From Paenibacillus sp. P25 (GTDB lineage: Bacteria > Bacillota > Bacilli > Paenibacillales > NBRC-103111), in contig CP085629.1 of the NCBI GenBank assembly GCA_024704175.1, positions 1,922,001 through 1,986,000 on the forward strand: a stretch of 64,000 nucleotides of DNA. The letters run 5' to 3'. Of the stretch, positions 23,731 through 32,134 are shown piece by piece. Both the position numbers and the translations under genes were made by a program. Position 1 is the stretch's first letter; each line of letters opens with the position of its first letter. Under the pieces are notes generated by a model that was not told the origin of the DNA, ran no database searches, and worked only from the letters and a program-made list of their open reading frames with translations.

Positions 23731-25011
23731 ATGCTGGACATGGGGTGGATCAGACAACATCACGAAAGGGTTCAAAAAGCCGCCGATTCGAAGCGGATCC
23801 CGATTTCGATCTCGGAGCTGCTCGCTTGCGATGAACGGAAACGCCGGCGACTTCAAGCAACGGAAGAGCTGCGTCAGACCCGAAACAAGCTTTCGGAACA
23901 AATTCGCAACTTGATCAACGAGGGGAACACGGATGAGGCGGAACGGCTGAAGCAAACCGGGAAGGAAATCAACTTACGGCTGGCTCAGGCTGAGGAAGAG
24001 CTGGCAGAGCTTCTGCGGGAGTTTTCCCGTCTTATGATGCTTGTGCCGAATGTGGTTTCAGAAGATACGCCGGAAGGCTTGTCCGATGCGGATAATGTGG
24101 AACTGAGACGGGTAGGGGAGCCGCCGTGCTTTTCTTTTGAATCGAAAGATCACGTGAAGCTTGGAGAGCTTCATGACCTTCTGGATCTTCGCCGCGGCGT
24201 CAAGACGGCCGGAACACGCCATTATTATTTGAAAGGTGCAGGCGTTCTTCTCCATCGCGCCGTTCAGCGGCTGGCGTTCGACCTTCTCTTAGGAAAAGGC
24301 TTTACCCCGCTGGACGTACCGCTAATGGTGCGTACCGAAGCCATGACGAACACCGGATTTTTTCCGCTGGGGCTCGACCAGACCTACCGGCTAGACGCCG
24401 AGGAGAAGTGGTTGGTCGGCACTTCGGAGGTGCCGCTCATCTCCTATTACTCGAACGAAATTGTAGAGGTCACCGATCCCATCAAGCTGGTCGCCGTCTC
24501 GCCGTGCTTCCGCAGCGAAGTAGGCTCGGCCGGCAGGGATGTACACGGACTGTACCGCGTCCATCAATTCGCCAAGGTAGAGCAGGTCGTTCTCTGTGAA
24601 GCCGAGCCGGAAATATCGGAGAGGCTCCTGCTGGAGATCACCGCCCATGCGGAGGAGCTTCTTCAATTGCTGGAGCTCCCTTACCGGGTAGTCGCCGTTT
24701 GTACCGGGGACATGTCGCAGAAGACCTACAAACAGTACGATATCGAAACGTGGATGCCGAGCCGGCAGGCATACGGGGAAACCCATTCGTCTTCGAATCT
24801 GCACGATTTTCAGGCCCGGCGTTCTAACATCCGTTACCGCGACGCCGCCGGCAGGCTGAGGTTCTGTCACACGCTGAACAATACGGCTGTTGCCTCGCCG
24901 AGGATCCTGATTCCGCTTTTGGAAAATCACCAGGAGGAGGACGGCTCCGTGCGGATTCCGAAGGCGCTGCACCCTTATATGAACGGCATTACCCGGTTAG
25001 TTCCGAGGTAA
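23731..25011 (+). CDS. serS: Seryl-tRNA synthetase
   Basis: 426 residues. I choose ATG 23731 rather than the in-frame ATG at 23710, because AAAGGAG lies between them, 10 bases ahead of 23731. The N-terminal coiled-coil arm that holds tRNA-Ser covers about residues 25-105 (ERKRRRLQATEELRQTRNKL). Class II motifs follow: FRSEVGSAGRDVHGLYRVHQ (motif 2) and NNTAVASPRILIPLLENHQ (motif 3). The protein is somewhat diverged from the housekeeping SerS pattern, so it could be a second, T-box-controlled copy (serS2). Only the genome can tell. A terminator follows directly. Confidence 0.92.
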   Translation: MLDMGWIRQHHERVQKAADSKRIPISISELLACDERKRRRLQATEELRQTRNKLSEQIRNLINEGNTDEAERLKQTGKEINLRLAQAEEELAELLREFSRLMMLVPNVVSEDTPEGLSDADNVELRRVGEPPCFSFESKDHVKLGELHDLLDLRRGVKTAGTRHYYLKGAGVLLHRAVQRLAFDLLLGKGFTPLDVPLMVRTEAMTNTGFFPLGLDQTYRLDAEEKWLVGTSEVPLISYYSNEIVEVTDPIKLVAVSPCFRSEVGSAGRDVHGLYRVHQFAKVEQVVLCEAEPEISERLLLEITAHAEELLQLLELPYRVVAVCTGDMSQKTYKQYDIETWMPSRQAYGETHSSSNLHDFQARRSNIRYRDAAGRLRFCHTLNNTAVASPRILIPLLENHQEEDGSVRIPKALHPYMNGITRLVPR

Positions 25012-25019
25012 AAGAAAAA

Positions 25020-25054
25020 AGAGGAGCTTGCATCCGGAAGCAGGCTCCTTTTCA
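25020..25054 (+). terminator. Intrinsic terminator after serS
   Basis: AGGAGCTTGC pairs with GCAGGCTCCT, followed by TTTT. It lies immediately after the serS stop. Confidence 0.8.
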
Positions 25055-25114
25055 ATATTCTCGTTGAAAATTATTCTTATCATTAATAGTTAGTATCATT
25101 AATCATTAACGGCA

Positions 25115-26200
25115 TTACTGAGTTTCTCTCTTCTTATCGATAGCCTGCTCCATGGTCTTGTCGGTTAAGTGGGCATAAATCTGGGTCGTTTCCGGGGAAG
25201 CATGCCCGAGTTGTTCCTGGGTTTTATAGAGATCGTTGCGCAAATAATAATCGGTGGCGAACGAATGCCGCAGTTTATGTACCGACAAATACGGTTTGCC
25301 GAACCGTTTGGCGTATTTGATAACCATCTCCTGAATCGCCCGCTTGGTCATCCGTTCGCCTTCTTTCTTCCCGTTCGCGATCGCCAGGAAGAGTGCTTTC
25401 TCCTTCTTTACCGGCTTATATCGGTCCTGCCGAAGCGCAAGATACTGGTTTAAATCGTCAACGGCTTCCTCACGGAAATAGACGGGGGTCTTGAACGTGT
25501 CGTCATTTTTCCCCTTCCGGTATACGTGGACCAGCTTCTTCTTCATATCGAGGTCATCGACGTTCAAATTATAGACCTCCGACATTCGGAGCCCGGAATT
25601 CAAAATCAGGCTGATAATGCAGACATCGCGTACTTTATTGAGCTCGTAGGAGTACAGCGCCTGCTTGTTCTTCGCCACATCCTGCGGGTAGCCGGTCTTG
25701 ATATAATGAATGAACTCGACGATTTCCTCTTCCTGCAGCAGCTTGCCTTCGAGCTTCGCCGCGGTATCCTTTGGCTTGTGCGTCCGTTTGATCTCGACCT
25801 TCGCCATCACATTGCGCTTCAGCGGCGGGTAAAAATCATCATCCTCGGCAATCTGGCTCAAATAATGAAATAAAGAGCGAAGCGACGAGAGCTTGCGCGA
25901 CACGGTCGTTCTCGTATTGGCATTCTCCTTGCGGGAGGCCAGGTACATTTTAAAGTGATCGATGCTCTCCATTCGCAGCCGCTCCAGATCGGTAAGGGGC
26001 AACTCCTTGATCGAACCGGCCGAAGACAAGCCCTCCGCCAGCGACCAGGAGAAAAACGTCTCATAATCCCGGATATATTCGAGCAGGGAGGAAGGGGAGA
26101 GATCCGGCGGCTTATAGTTAATGAATTGCTCCACATACCAGGGCATCGAAGGAAGCTTCTTTTCCAGCTCTTGGCGGTCTTTGACTTTAATGATGTTCAT
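25115..26200 (-). CDS. xerS: Tyrosine recombinase XerS
   Basis: 361 residues, intact. It is a tyrosine recombinase of the XerS type that resolves chromosome dimers with one protein in place of XerC/XerD. A SAM-like N-terminal domain (about residues 15-130) precedes the catalytic domain. Catalytic residues are in GLRMSEVYNL (Arg), HKLRHSFATDYYL (His, Arg), LGHASPETTQIYAHL (His and the nucleophile Tyr). Length and the long insert between domains fit XerS rather than XerC/D. I find no convincing dif site next to it. No mobile element surrounds it, so a phage integrase role is unlikely. Confidence 0.88.
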   Translation of the reverse strand: MNIIKVKDRQELEKKLPSMPWYVEQFINYKPPDLSPSSLLEYIRDYETFFSWSLAEGLSSAGSIKELPLTDLERLRMESIDHFKMYLASRKENANTRTTVSRKLSSLRSLFHYLSQIAEDDDFYPPLKRNVMAKVEIKRTHKPKDTAAKLEGKLLQEEEIVEFIHYIKTGYPQDVAKNKQALYSYELNKVRDVCIISLILNSGLRMSEVYNLNVDDLDMKKKLVHVYRKGKNDDTFKTPVYFREEAVDDLNQYLALRQDRYKPVKKEKALFLAIANGKKEGERMTKRAIQEMVIKYAKRFGKPYLSVHKLRHSFATDYYLRNDLYKTQEQLGHASPETTQIYAHLTDKTMEQAIDKKRETQ

Positions 26201-26313
26201 TCGGGTTCATCCTCCGGCAATTAGGGGTAAATACAGGTATGACTGATTCGGAATCGGTAAAAGCTATTATAGCCAAAAGAAGCATTGGTCTCATGAAAGG
26301 AGCGCGGTTCCCC

Positions 26314-26484
26314 ATGACGGACAATAAAGAAGTTTACAACGAAACCTCGAATACCGCCGCCGGCATCAACACGCCGCCGGACCAGGAGGACTGCACGGCG
26401 ACGGATATGATCAGCGAAGCGGTCGAACAAATGATGGATGAAATCCAGCATACGTTTATAGGCGATGACGAAAAAAAGCGTTAG
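26314..26484 (+). CDS. Small acidic hypothetical protein
   Basis: 56 residues from ATG 26314, with AAAGGAG 12 bases upstream. The longer in-frame start at 26239 lacks a ribosome site. The sequence is acidic and ends in EAVEQMMDEIQHTFIGDDEK followed by KR. No signal peptide, membrane segment or known motif is visible. It lies between two minus-strand genes and converges on the Lrp gene. Confidence 0.55.
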   Translation: MTDNKEVYNETSNTAAGINTPPDQEDCTATDMISEAVEQMMDEIQHTFIGDDEKKR

Positions 26485-26500
26485 GCTTCGAGTCCAGGAA

Positions 26501-26962
26501 TCAGGCACCGGCAGGTGTCTTTTTTTGCGGGTCGAAGACAAGGGATTTGTCCTCGAATGTCGTCGCTAGAACGATCAGCGTCGTGGAGAAGCCGTATGCG
26601 CTGCAGCTGTCCAGAAATTGGGCCAGCGTTTCCGTCGTTTCGGATACGATCTTGAGCAAGAAATTGTACTCGCCGCTGATCCGGTGAAGCTCAATCACTT
26701 CCGGGGATTCTTCCGCGAACTGAACAAAATCCTTGCAGTTATTCGTTTTAAACATAATAAAAGCCGTCGTATACTTTCCCAGCTTTGTAGGGGATAGCTC
26801 AACACGGTAGCCCGTAATAACGCCTTGCTCTTCGAGCTTACGAATTCTTTCCGTAACGGCGGGCTGCGACATAGCGACGATCCGGCTCAGCTCGGCAACG
26901 GACATTCGGGCGTTGTCATGCAAGAGCGAGAGGATTTTACGATCGGTTTGATCCATATTCAT
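26501..26962 (-). CDS. Lrp/AsnC-family transcriptional regulator
   Basis: 153 residues. The N-terminal helix-turn-helix (MDQTDRKILSLLHDNARMSV, SQPAVTERIRKLEEQGVITGY) and the C-terminal RAM/ligand domain (HRISGEYNFLLKIVSETTET) are complete. Members bind amino acids or similar effectors and often control the divergent neighbour. Here the neighbour is an Old Yellow Enzyme gene, with 150 bases of AT-rich DNA between. Confidence 0.92.
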   Translation of the reverse strand: MNMDQTDRKILSLLHDNARMSVAELSRIVAMSQPAVTERIRKLEEQGVITGYRVELSPTKLGKYTTAFIMFKTNNCKDFVQFAEESPEVIELHRISGEYNFLLKIVSETTETLAQFLDSCSAYGFSTTLIVLATTFEDKSLVFDPQKKTPAGA

Positions 26963-27112
26963 AACCGCCTTTTTTTCTAAAGTTTCAATCCGCGAATAAA
27001 TTAATTTTGAAGTTATTTGGCTTCCATTTCATTAAGATTCTTATGTAAATTATATCGTTTTGTTTATAAAATGTCACTATCAAGCCAAAACAAAGCAAAG
27101 GAGCTTAAGCCT

Positions 27113-28129
27113 ATGACAGTGACATTAAACCATCCCATTTCCATTGGAAGCCTCACATTAAGGAATCGCCTGATCATGGCCCCGATGCAGCAGTATCAAG
27201 GTACGCCGGAGGCTTTTGCCACAAGCCATCATATGAATCATTACGGCAGAAGAGCCAGACATGTGGGCCTCGTTATATTGGAATCAACCGCGGTATCGCC
27301 GAACGGCCGGCTGCAAATCAAGGACATCGGAATCTTCAGCGACCGGCATGTCGAGCCCTTGAAAAGAATAACCGATGCCGTTCATGCCGAACATACGCCG
27401 GTCTTCGTTCAACTATCGCATGGGGAAGGAAGTCCTCGCCGGATACGACGAAGCGTCTGATCGGGCCGAGCGCCATCGCCTTTGACGATTTCTACGGCAC
27501 GCCGGAAGCCTTGTCCTCTTCAGGAATCAAGGAAGTGATTGAGGAATTCCGACTGGCGGCCGGACGCAGCAGGGAAGCCGGATTTGACGGCATTGAAATT
27601 CATGCTGCTCACGGATTTTTAATCCATCAATTCCTGTCGCCATTATCCAATGTGCGGGAGGATGCTTACGGCGGCACACCGGAGAACAGAGCGCGGCCGC
27701 TGAAGGAAATCATCGAGGCGGTCAGAGAGGAAGTGGGACAGGATTATCCGGTGATCGTCCGCGTATCCGCCACCGATTATGCCGATGGAGGACTCACTCC
27801 GGAAGACTTGGGCCGCATGCTGAAGCCTCTCGAGTCCGGGCTCGATGCCGTCCATGTGTCAACAGGCGGAGTCCTGCCGGTACAGCCGGAAGCGGTGCAT
27901 AACGGCTACCAGGTCGCCGCATGCTTCCATCCTGAAGCAGCATTTGAACATTCCGGTCATCGCCGTCGGAAAGATTTATACCCGGGACTTCGCGAACCGC
28001 ATTCTGGCCGACCGGCTCGCGGATGCGATCGCCATTGGACGCCCGCCGCTGGAAGACCCGGATTATGCGCAGAAGCTTCTGGAGCCGGCTGAAGCGGATC
28101 AACCTGATGAACAGGCGGTGATCAAATGA
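27113..28129 (+). CDS. Old Yellow Enzyme family NADH:flavin oxidoreductase, two frameshifts
   Basis: About 338 residues from ATG 27113 (AAAGGAG upstream). FMN-dependent ene-reductase fold. Seen are RNRLIMAPMQQYQGTPE, IEIHAAHGFLIHQFLSPLSN with the substrate-binding His pair, DAYGGTPENRARPLKEIIEA and the phosphate-site end VIAVGKIYTRDFANRILADR. Breaks are at the G run 27422-27425 (one more G gives GGRKSSPDTTKRLIGPSAIA) and near 27912-27916 (one base too many). The protein matches the YqjM/NamA-like class of OYEs in size. The next gene overlaps its stop by 4 bases. The Lrp regulator opposite may control it. Confidence 0.85.
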
Positions 28130-28632
28130 GCGGTCAAAGGGAGGAACTGCTGCATCATTTAAGCCGCGCATCGGAATGGCTCGAGTCGGCTTTAAACGGT
28201 CTGACAGAGGAAGATATCTCTTATAAGCCTCAGGCAGATAAGTGGTCGATCCATGAAATCATCCTGCATGTCACGGATTTTGAGCTTGCGCTTTCCTACT
28301 GGATCCGCGATATCCTGGCCGGCGGTCAGCCGGTCATTCCCCTGCAGGCCGTCGATACGGAAGGGTGGGCGAAGGAACTTCATTATTCGAAGCTCAATGT
28401 AAGGGCGGCTTTAGACCGGTTTAAGCTTTTGCGACAGGCCAACGTAGAGTCGCTGCAGCGGATCACGGACGGGGATTGGCAGCGAAGGGCGTCGCATCCT
28501 TTTCTGGGAGAGATTACGCTGGGAGAGCTGATGAAGGTGCAGGTGGACCATATTTCCTCGCATCTGAAGCAGATCGAAAGAAATTTGGCGGGCAAAAGGG
28601 AAGAGCCTGCTAAATTAGCAGGAAAGAGGTAA
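28126..28632 (+). CDS. DinB-like four-helix protein
   Basis: 168 residues starting in ATGA overlap with the OYE gene. Pattern: LLHHLSRASEWLESALNGLT near the N-terminus, KWSIHEIILHVTDFE and VQVDHISSHLKQIE, which place three histidines as in DinB/YfiT-type metal-binding bundles. These proteins often act as thiol-dependent S-transferases for bacillithiol. The function here is unknown; translation is coupled to the oxidoreductase. Confidence 0.82.
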   Translation: MSGQREELLHHLSRASEWLESALNGLTEEDISYKPQADKWSIHEIILHVTDFELALSYWIRDILAGGQPVIPLQAVDTEGWAKELHYSKLNVRAALDRFKLLRQANVESLQRITDGDWQRRASHPFLGEITLGELMKVQVDHISSHLKQIERNLAGKREEPAKLAGKR

Positions 28633-28658
28633 GCCTTTCTAAGAAAATCGGCATTAAT

Positions 28659-28685
28659 AGACATAACATATATTATGTTAACTAT
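28659..28685. repeat. Palindromic repeat, copy 1 (ACATAACATATATTATGT core)
   Basis: The 18-base core at 28661-28678 has perfect ACATAA/TTATGT arms. The 27-base unit recurs almost identically at 41945-41971 (two mismatches). It sits just upstream of a TTGACA promoter, so it may be an operator. Confidence 0.75.
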
Positions 28686-28696
28686 TTTGGGCAGGG

Positions 28697-28726
28697 TTGA
28701 CAAACAGGATACCGTTGTAGTAGAGT
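28697..28726 (+). promoter_or_regulatory. Sigma-A-type promoter in the gap after dinB
   Basis: TTGACA (28697-28702), an 18-base spacer and TAGAGT (28721-28726). No coding gene follows for over 500 bases, so it would drive an RNA. Confidence 0.6.
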
Positions 28727-28732
28727 TATAAA

Positions 28733-28908
28733 TGATTCATCAAGTTACCCCATAAACTCGTGGCACTTGCGGGCCACGGCGTTAAGCTTTTATAACCTAC
28801 GACAATGGATACTGACGATAAACAATAGTTGTGCTGAGGGTTGGACACAGTAGTTAACTAATGGAAGGTTATGAAGGCTGCTTGATTCGAGCGGTCTTTT
28901 CTTTTTGC
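28733..28908 (+). ncRNA. Candidate small RNA, about 175 nt
   Basis: It is bounded by the promoter above and an intrinsic terminator (AAGGCTGCT, 28874-28882, paired with AGCGGTCTT, 28890-28898, then TTCTTTTT). It contains a hairpin-forming GTGGC...GCCAC segment around 28760-28778. No open frame with a ribosome site is seen. I match it to no known RNA family. Confidence 0.4.
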
Positions 28909-28939
28909 TTACAACTTGGATACAGGGAAAAGATCAACG

Positions 28940-29283
28940 GCCAGCAGAAGGCCTGTTTATAATAAGGACCGGAAGCGAAGTCTTTCGGCCCATGCGGAAG
29001 AAGGAAATGATCATATAGGCTCGCTGCATGAACGGCGGCTGACAGATGGAACCTAAGAGACAGTGGGGTATCTATCCGCTTTAAGGGAATGCGGCTCGTG
29101 GGAGCCGGAGCGTGTGTCTTAGGAGCACCGCGGCGCAGGTGAGAGTCCTGCCTTCCCATTCCAGCTTGCGAAGCTTACAGGTAAGCATCCGGGTTCATCC
29201 GGAAGGAGATGGTTCGAATCCATCCGCAGGCATACAGCAAACAAGCCATTCCTTAGCAATCGTTAAGGAATGGCTTTCTTTTT
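28940..29283 (+). ncRNA. Candidate structured RNA with tRNA-like T-arm
   Basis: Several strong helices are visible: CCTAAGAGACA around 29054 with TGTGTCTTAGG around 29112 (one mismatch), CGGCTC with GAGCCG inside it, and GCAGG with CCTGC. A canonical T-arm, GATGG-TTCGAAT-CCATC, lies near 29209-29225. The stretch ends in a strong terminator (29243-29283). I could not build a full tRNA cloverleaf. It does not fit RNase P, tmRNA or SRP RNA features I know. A TATAAT lies at about 28952. Confidence 0.4.
29243..29283 (+). terminator. Strong intrinsic terminator
   Basis: AAGCCATTCCTTA pairs with TAAGGAATGGCTT (13 pairs, 7-base loop), followed by TCTTTTT. It abuts the stop codon of the convergent helD gene. 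Confidence 0.9.
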
Positions 29284-31653
29284 AGCTTGCCGTGACCGAG
29301 CCTCCCGCCGGTACCAGTGAGTACAGCTCAGGGTCTACCGCAGTGACAAAAGGGGAGAGCTCGCCCACGGCGTATAACCGCAGTCTGTGCATTGCCCGGG
29401 TGCAGGCGGTATAGAACAGCTTGCGTTCGCTTTCTCGATGGTACACGGATTTCGAGGCGTCGTAGAGCAGCACCGCATCGAATTCGACTCCCTTGGCCAG
29501 GTAAGCGGGGATGACCTGAATGCCTTTCTCGAACGTCGCTGTCTCCTTCGTCACGAGCCGAAGGTCCAGCTGATCTTTAAGCGCGTGATATGCCTCCAGG
29601 CTTTCGGCCGCCGTTTTGCAAATGATGGCCAGGGATCCCATGCCTTCCGCTTGCAGATCCGCGACATCCCGGACAATCTGACGGATTCGTTCCTCCGGCT
29701 GAGACGCCTGAACGGCAACCGGTTTGCCGCCGTCCCGCTGGAACGGTTCAATCGCTTCGCCGCCGGGCAGCATGGCCCTTGTGAATTCGACGATTTCCCG
29801 GGTGGAGCGGTAGCTGCGGGTGAGAACGATTTTCTCCGTTTCTTCCTCGCCATACAGCTTGGCAACCGGCGTATCCTCCTGTAGGGAAGTGGCGTGCGCA
29901 AAGATGGCCTGGTTGAAATCGCCGAGGACCGTCATCCGCGCCCGCGGAAAGAGCCGCTTGATGAATTCGTATTGGAAAGGCGAGAAATCCTGCGCCTCAT
30001 CGACCACTACATGGCGTACGACGGTATTCGTCTGGAAGCCTTCCACCAGCTCCTTCAAATAAAGGTATGGGGTCGCATCCTCGTAAGGCGAGCTGCGCTT
30101 GTTCCAGCTTATCCAGAGTAAAGGCGCAGATCTCATCCCAGTGCTCAGGAAGCTCCTGCCCGCCTGCCAGGGAGCGGAACAGATCCTTATTCTCGAACAG
30201 CTGACCGTAAAGGCCTCGCACATCGACGAAACGCAGACGCTTGATCTTTGCCCGAAGCGGTTTAAAATGCTCCTGAACGATCATGCGCCGAAGCAGATCT
30301 TCCTCATGAACCGCTTCGTTGAAGGCGGGATCCTTCTCTTTCAGGCGTTTTTTCATTTGATTGTACGCCTTCTGGTACTGTTCGTTATCCAAATAATCGA
30401 GCTCATCGCGCACCCAATCTTCTTCGCGTTCCGCTACCTCCAGCCTTGCCAGCTCGCCGCGCAGCCATTCCTGGAGCAGAACCACACGGTTGGCCAGCCG
30501 GATCGAGGAATCATAGCTGTAAAATTGCTTCTTCATCTGTTCCTTGGAGATCAGCACGCGGCCGCGAAATTGAATGCTCTTAAAGCGCATGTCGCTCTGC
30601 TCCAAATGCTGCTTGTATTGCTGAATAACCTGGAGAAAATCGGCGGACGCTTTGTAGCGGATGCCGCTGCAGCGGGCCGGGTAACCGGGTTCGTTCTCCG
30701 CAGTGAGTATGTACTCGATCTGCTCGAACGGATCCTCCAGCCCGAATTGGCGTCCCAGACGATGTTCCAGGTACTCCTGGAACGTCGTTTGCTGCATATT
30801 TTCCTCACCCAGCTCCGGCAGAACCGTCGATACATAGCTGTTGAACATCGGGTTGGGGGAGAACAGCACCATTTGATCGGCCTTAAGCGTCTCGCGGTAT
30901 TTATAAAGCAGATAAGCGACCCGCTGCAGCGCCGCGGAGGTTTTCCCGCTACCGGCGGCACCCTGGACTATAAGCATCCGGTGCGGTCGTTGCGGATAAT
31001 GCGGTTCTGCTCCTTCTGGATCGTGGCTACGATGGTCCTCATTTGCGAATCGCTGCCTTGGCTGAGCACCTGCTGCAGAAGGTCGTCCCCGATCGTCATG
31101 CCGGTATCGAATACGAAACGGATGGCCCCGTCGCGAATGACGAATTGCCGCTTGAGCTGCATTTCCCCTGGATCAAGCCGCCGGGCGTTTCGTAGGATGC
31201 ACGACCCGGCGGATAATCGTAATAGAGGCTTGCAATCGGCGTACGCCAGTCATAGATCAGGAAGGTCTCTCCGTCTTCGTCCAAAAAGGAAGCCACGCCG
31301 ATATACACTTTCTCCGCCGGGAGCCCGTCTTCCTTGAAGTCGATTCGTCCGAAGTAAGGGGAGGGGAGAAGGCGGTTCATCCGTTTCAGCTGGTTGTAGA
31401 GATGCCGGTGACTGCGTTCGCGCTCGGACAGCGGCTCCGCCTGCTGCTTCAAGCTCAGATAAGTTTCGAGCACGTCATCGTCGGTGCTTAAATTTACCGT
31501 GACGTCATCCCAGAAACTTGTCCGGATATCCACCACCTGGGATTTAATTGAGCCCACGGCCGGTTCGATTTCAGCAATCCTTTCCTTCAGCTTCCGAATC
31601 ACCAGATTCACGCGATCTTGTTCTTGCTGACGTTCCGTGTTCGAAATGGACAT
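29282..31653 (-). CDS. helD: HelD-type RNA polymerase recycling helicase, three frameshifts
   Basis: About 790 residues over four frames. I start at ATG 31653 ([15 protein letters not shown]), with AAAGGAG 12 bases ahead. Order: an N-terminal coiled-coil arm; [20 protein letters not shown]; Walker A in [16 protein letters not shown]; then a long secondary-channel/insert region; Walker B in [27 protein letters not shown]; and the C-terminal motor half ending [10 protein letters not shown]. HelD uses ATP to pull RNA polymerase from stalled complexes and in some Firmicutes/Actinobacteria lowers rifamycin sensitivity. Breaks: C run 31165-31168 ([13 protein letters not shown]), around 30975 (one more C), and around 30095-30105. 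It faces away from the ABC-F gene. Confidence 0.9.
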
Positions 31654-31696
31654 TTCATCACGACTCCTTTGAAAAGGGATGGTCGCCATCTAATGT

Positions 31697-31725
31697 TTGA
31701 CAAACCTCTGAGAAAGTGGTATGAT
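31697..31725 (+). promoter_or_regulatory. Sigma-A promoter of the ABC-F leader RNA
   Basis: TTGACA (31697-31702), exactly 17 bases, TATGAT (31720-31725). The transcript would run some 400 bases through a structured leader before the ABC-F start. Confidence 0.75.
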
Positions 31726-31824
31726 GATGAAGAAAAGAAATACAAGTGAGGCTACTTTTTTTTTTGAAACTCACTAATTTCTTCATTTTAGCATTTTCTT
31801 TTTGTTTATGCAATCCTAACAACG

Positions 31825-31850
31825 ACCGATCCTTTCAAGGATGGTTTTTT
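31825..31850 (+). terminator. Upstream terminator-like hairpin in the ABC-F leader
   Basis: ACCgATCCT pairs with AGGATGGT, followed by TTTTT. It lies before the leader peptide and could be a first attenuator or the end of a short transcript. Confidence 0.5.
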
Positions 31851-31881
31851 AATTTCAACGATTAATGGGGTGGAAGGTGTA

Positions 31882-31923
31882 ATGTTCTTTTTAACGACTG
31901 TTCTCATTCGGAAAATGGCTTAA
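31882..31923 (+). CDS. Leader peptide of the ABC-F attenuator (MFFLTTVLIRKMA)
   Basis: 13 codons and TAA, with GGAAGGTG five bases upstream of the ATG. The coding DNA itself is one arm of a long pairing: AATGTTC (31881-31887) and CTGTTC (31898-31903) match GAACATT (31981-31987) and GAACAG (31968-31973). A ribosome stalled on this peptide would block that pairing. This is the usual design of antibiotic-sensing leaders of ABC-F resistance genes. Confidence 0.7.
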   Translation: MFFLTTVLIRKMA

Positions 31924-32058
31924 ACGGGAGAAGTCTGCCCATTTTTAGCTTTAAGCCAACCGAAATAGAACAGCGATTAAGAACATTATTCCTTCGCCGG
32001 CTTATCATAGAACGGATATGCTCATGGGCAGGGTGCGTGTTCACCCTGTCCATTTTTT
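31924..32058 (+). promoter_or_regulatory. Transcription attenuator of the ABC-F gene
   Basis: The terminator is TGGgCAGGGTG (32025-32035) with CACCCTGtCCA (32042-32052), then six T. A competing antiterminator is CTGCCCAT (31935-31942), which pairs perfectly with ATGGGCAG (32024-32031). Leader-peptide translation decides which forms (inference from the overlap of pairings). Confidence 0.75.
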
Positions 32059-32134
32059 ATTTCCCAAAAGAATAATGCTTTCCATGCTGTTCTCCCGGTT
32101 GCGCTTCCATATGAAGCCTAAGGAGAGAATGGAA

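Noticed and set aside
25055-25114. Repeated CATTAAT units between serS and xerS as a dif or att site
   Set aside because: They are short AT-rich direct repeats without the inverted arms expected of a recombinase site, and no element boundary is present.
29140-29240. A tRNA gene around the T-arm sequence
   Set aside because: The acceptor stem can be paired only imperfectly and no D-arm or anticodon arm of normal geometry can be drawn. I keep it as a structured RNA candidate only.
30099-31337. Plus-strand open frame of over 400 codons across helD
   Set aside because: Shadow of the helD frames on the other strand; the translation shows no domain and helD motifs are clear.
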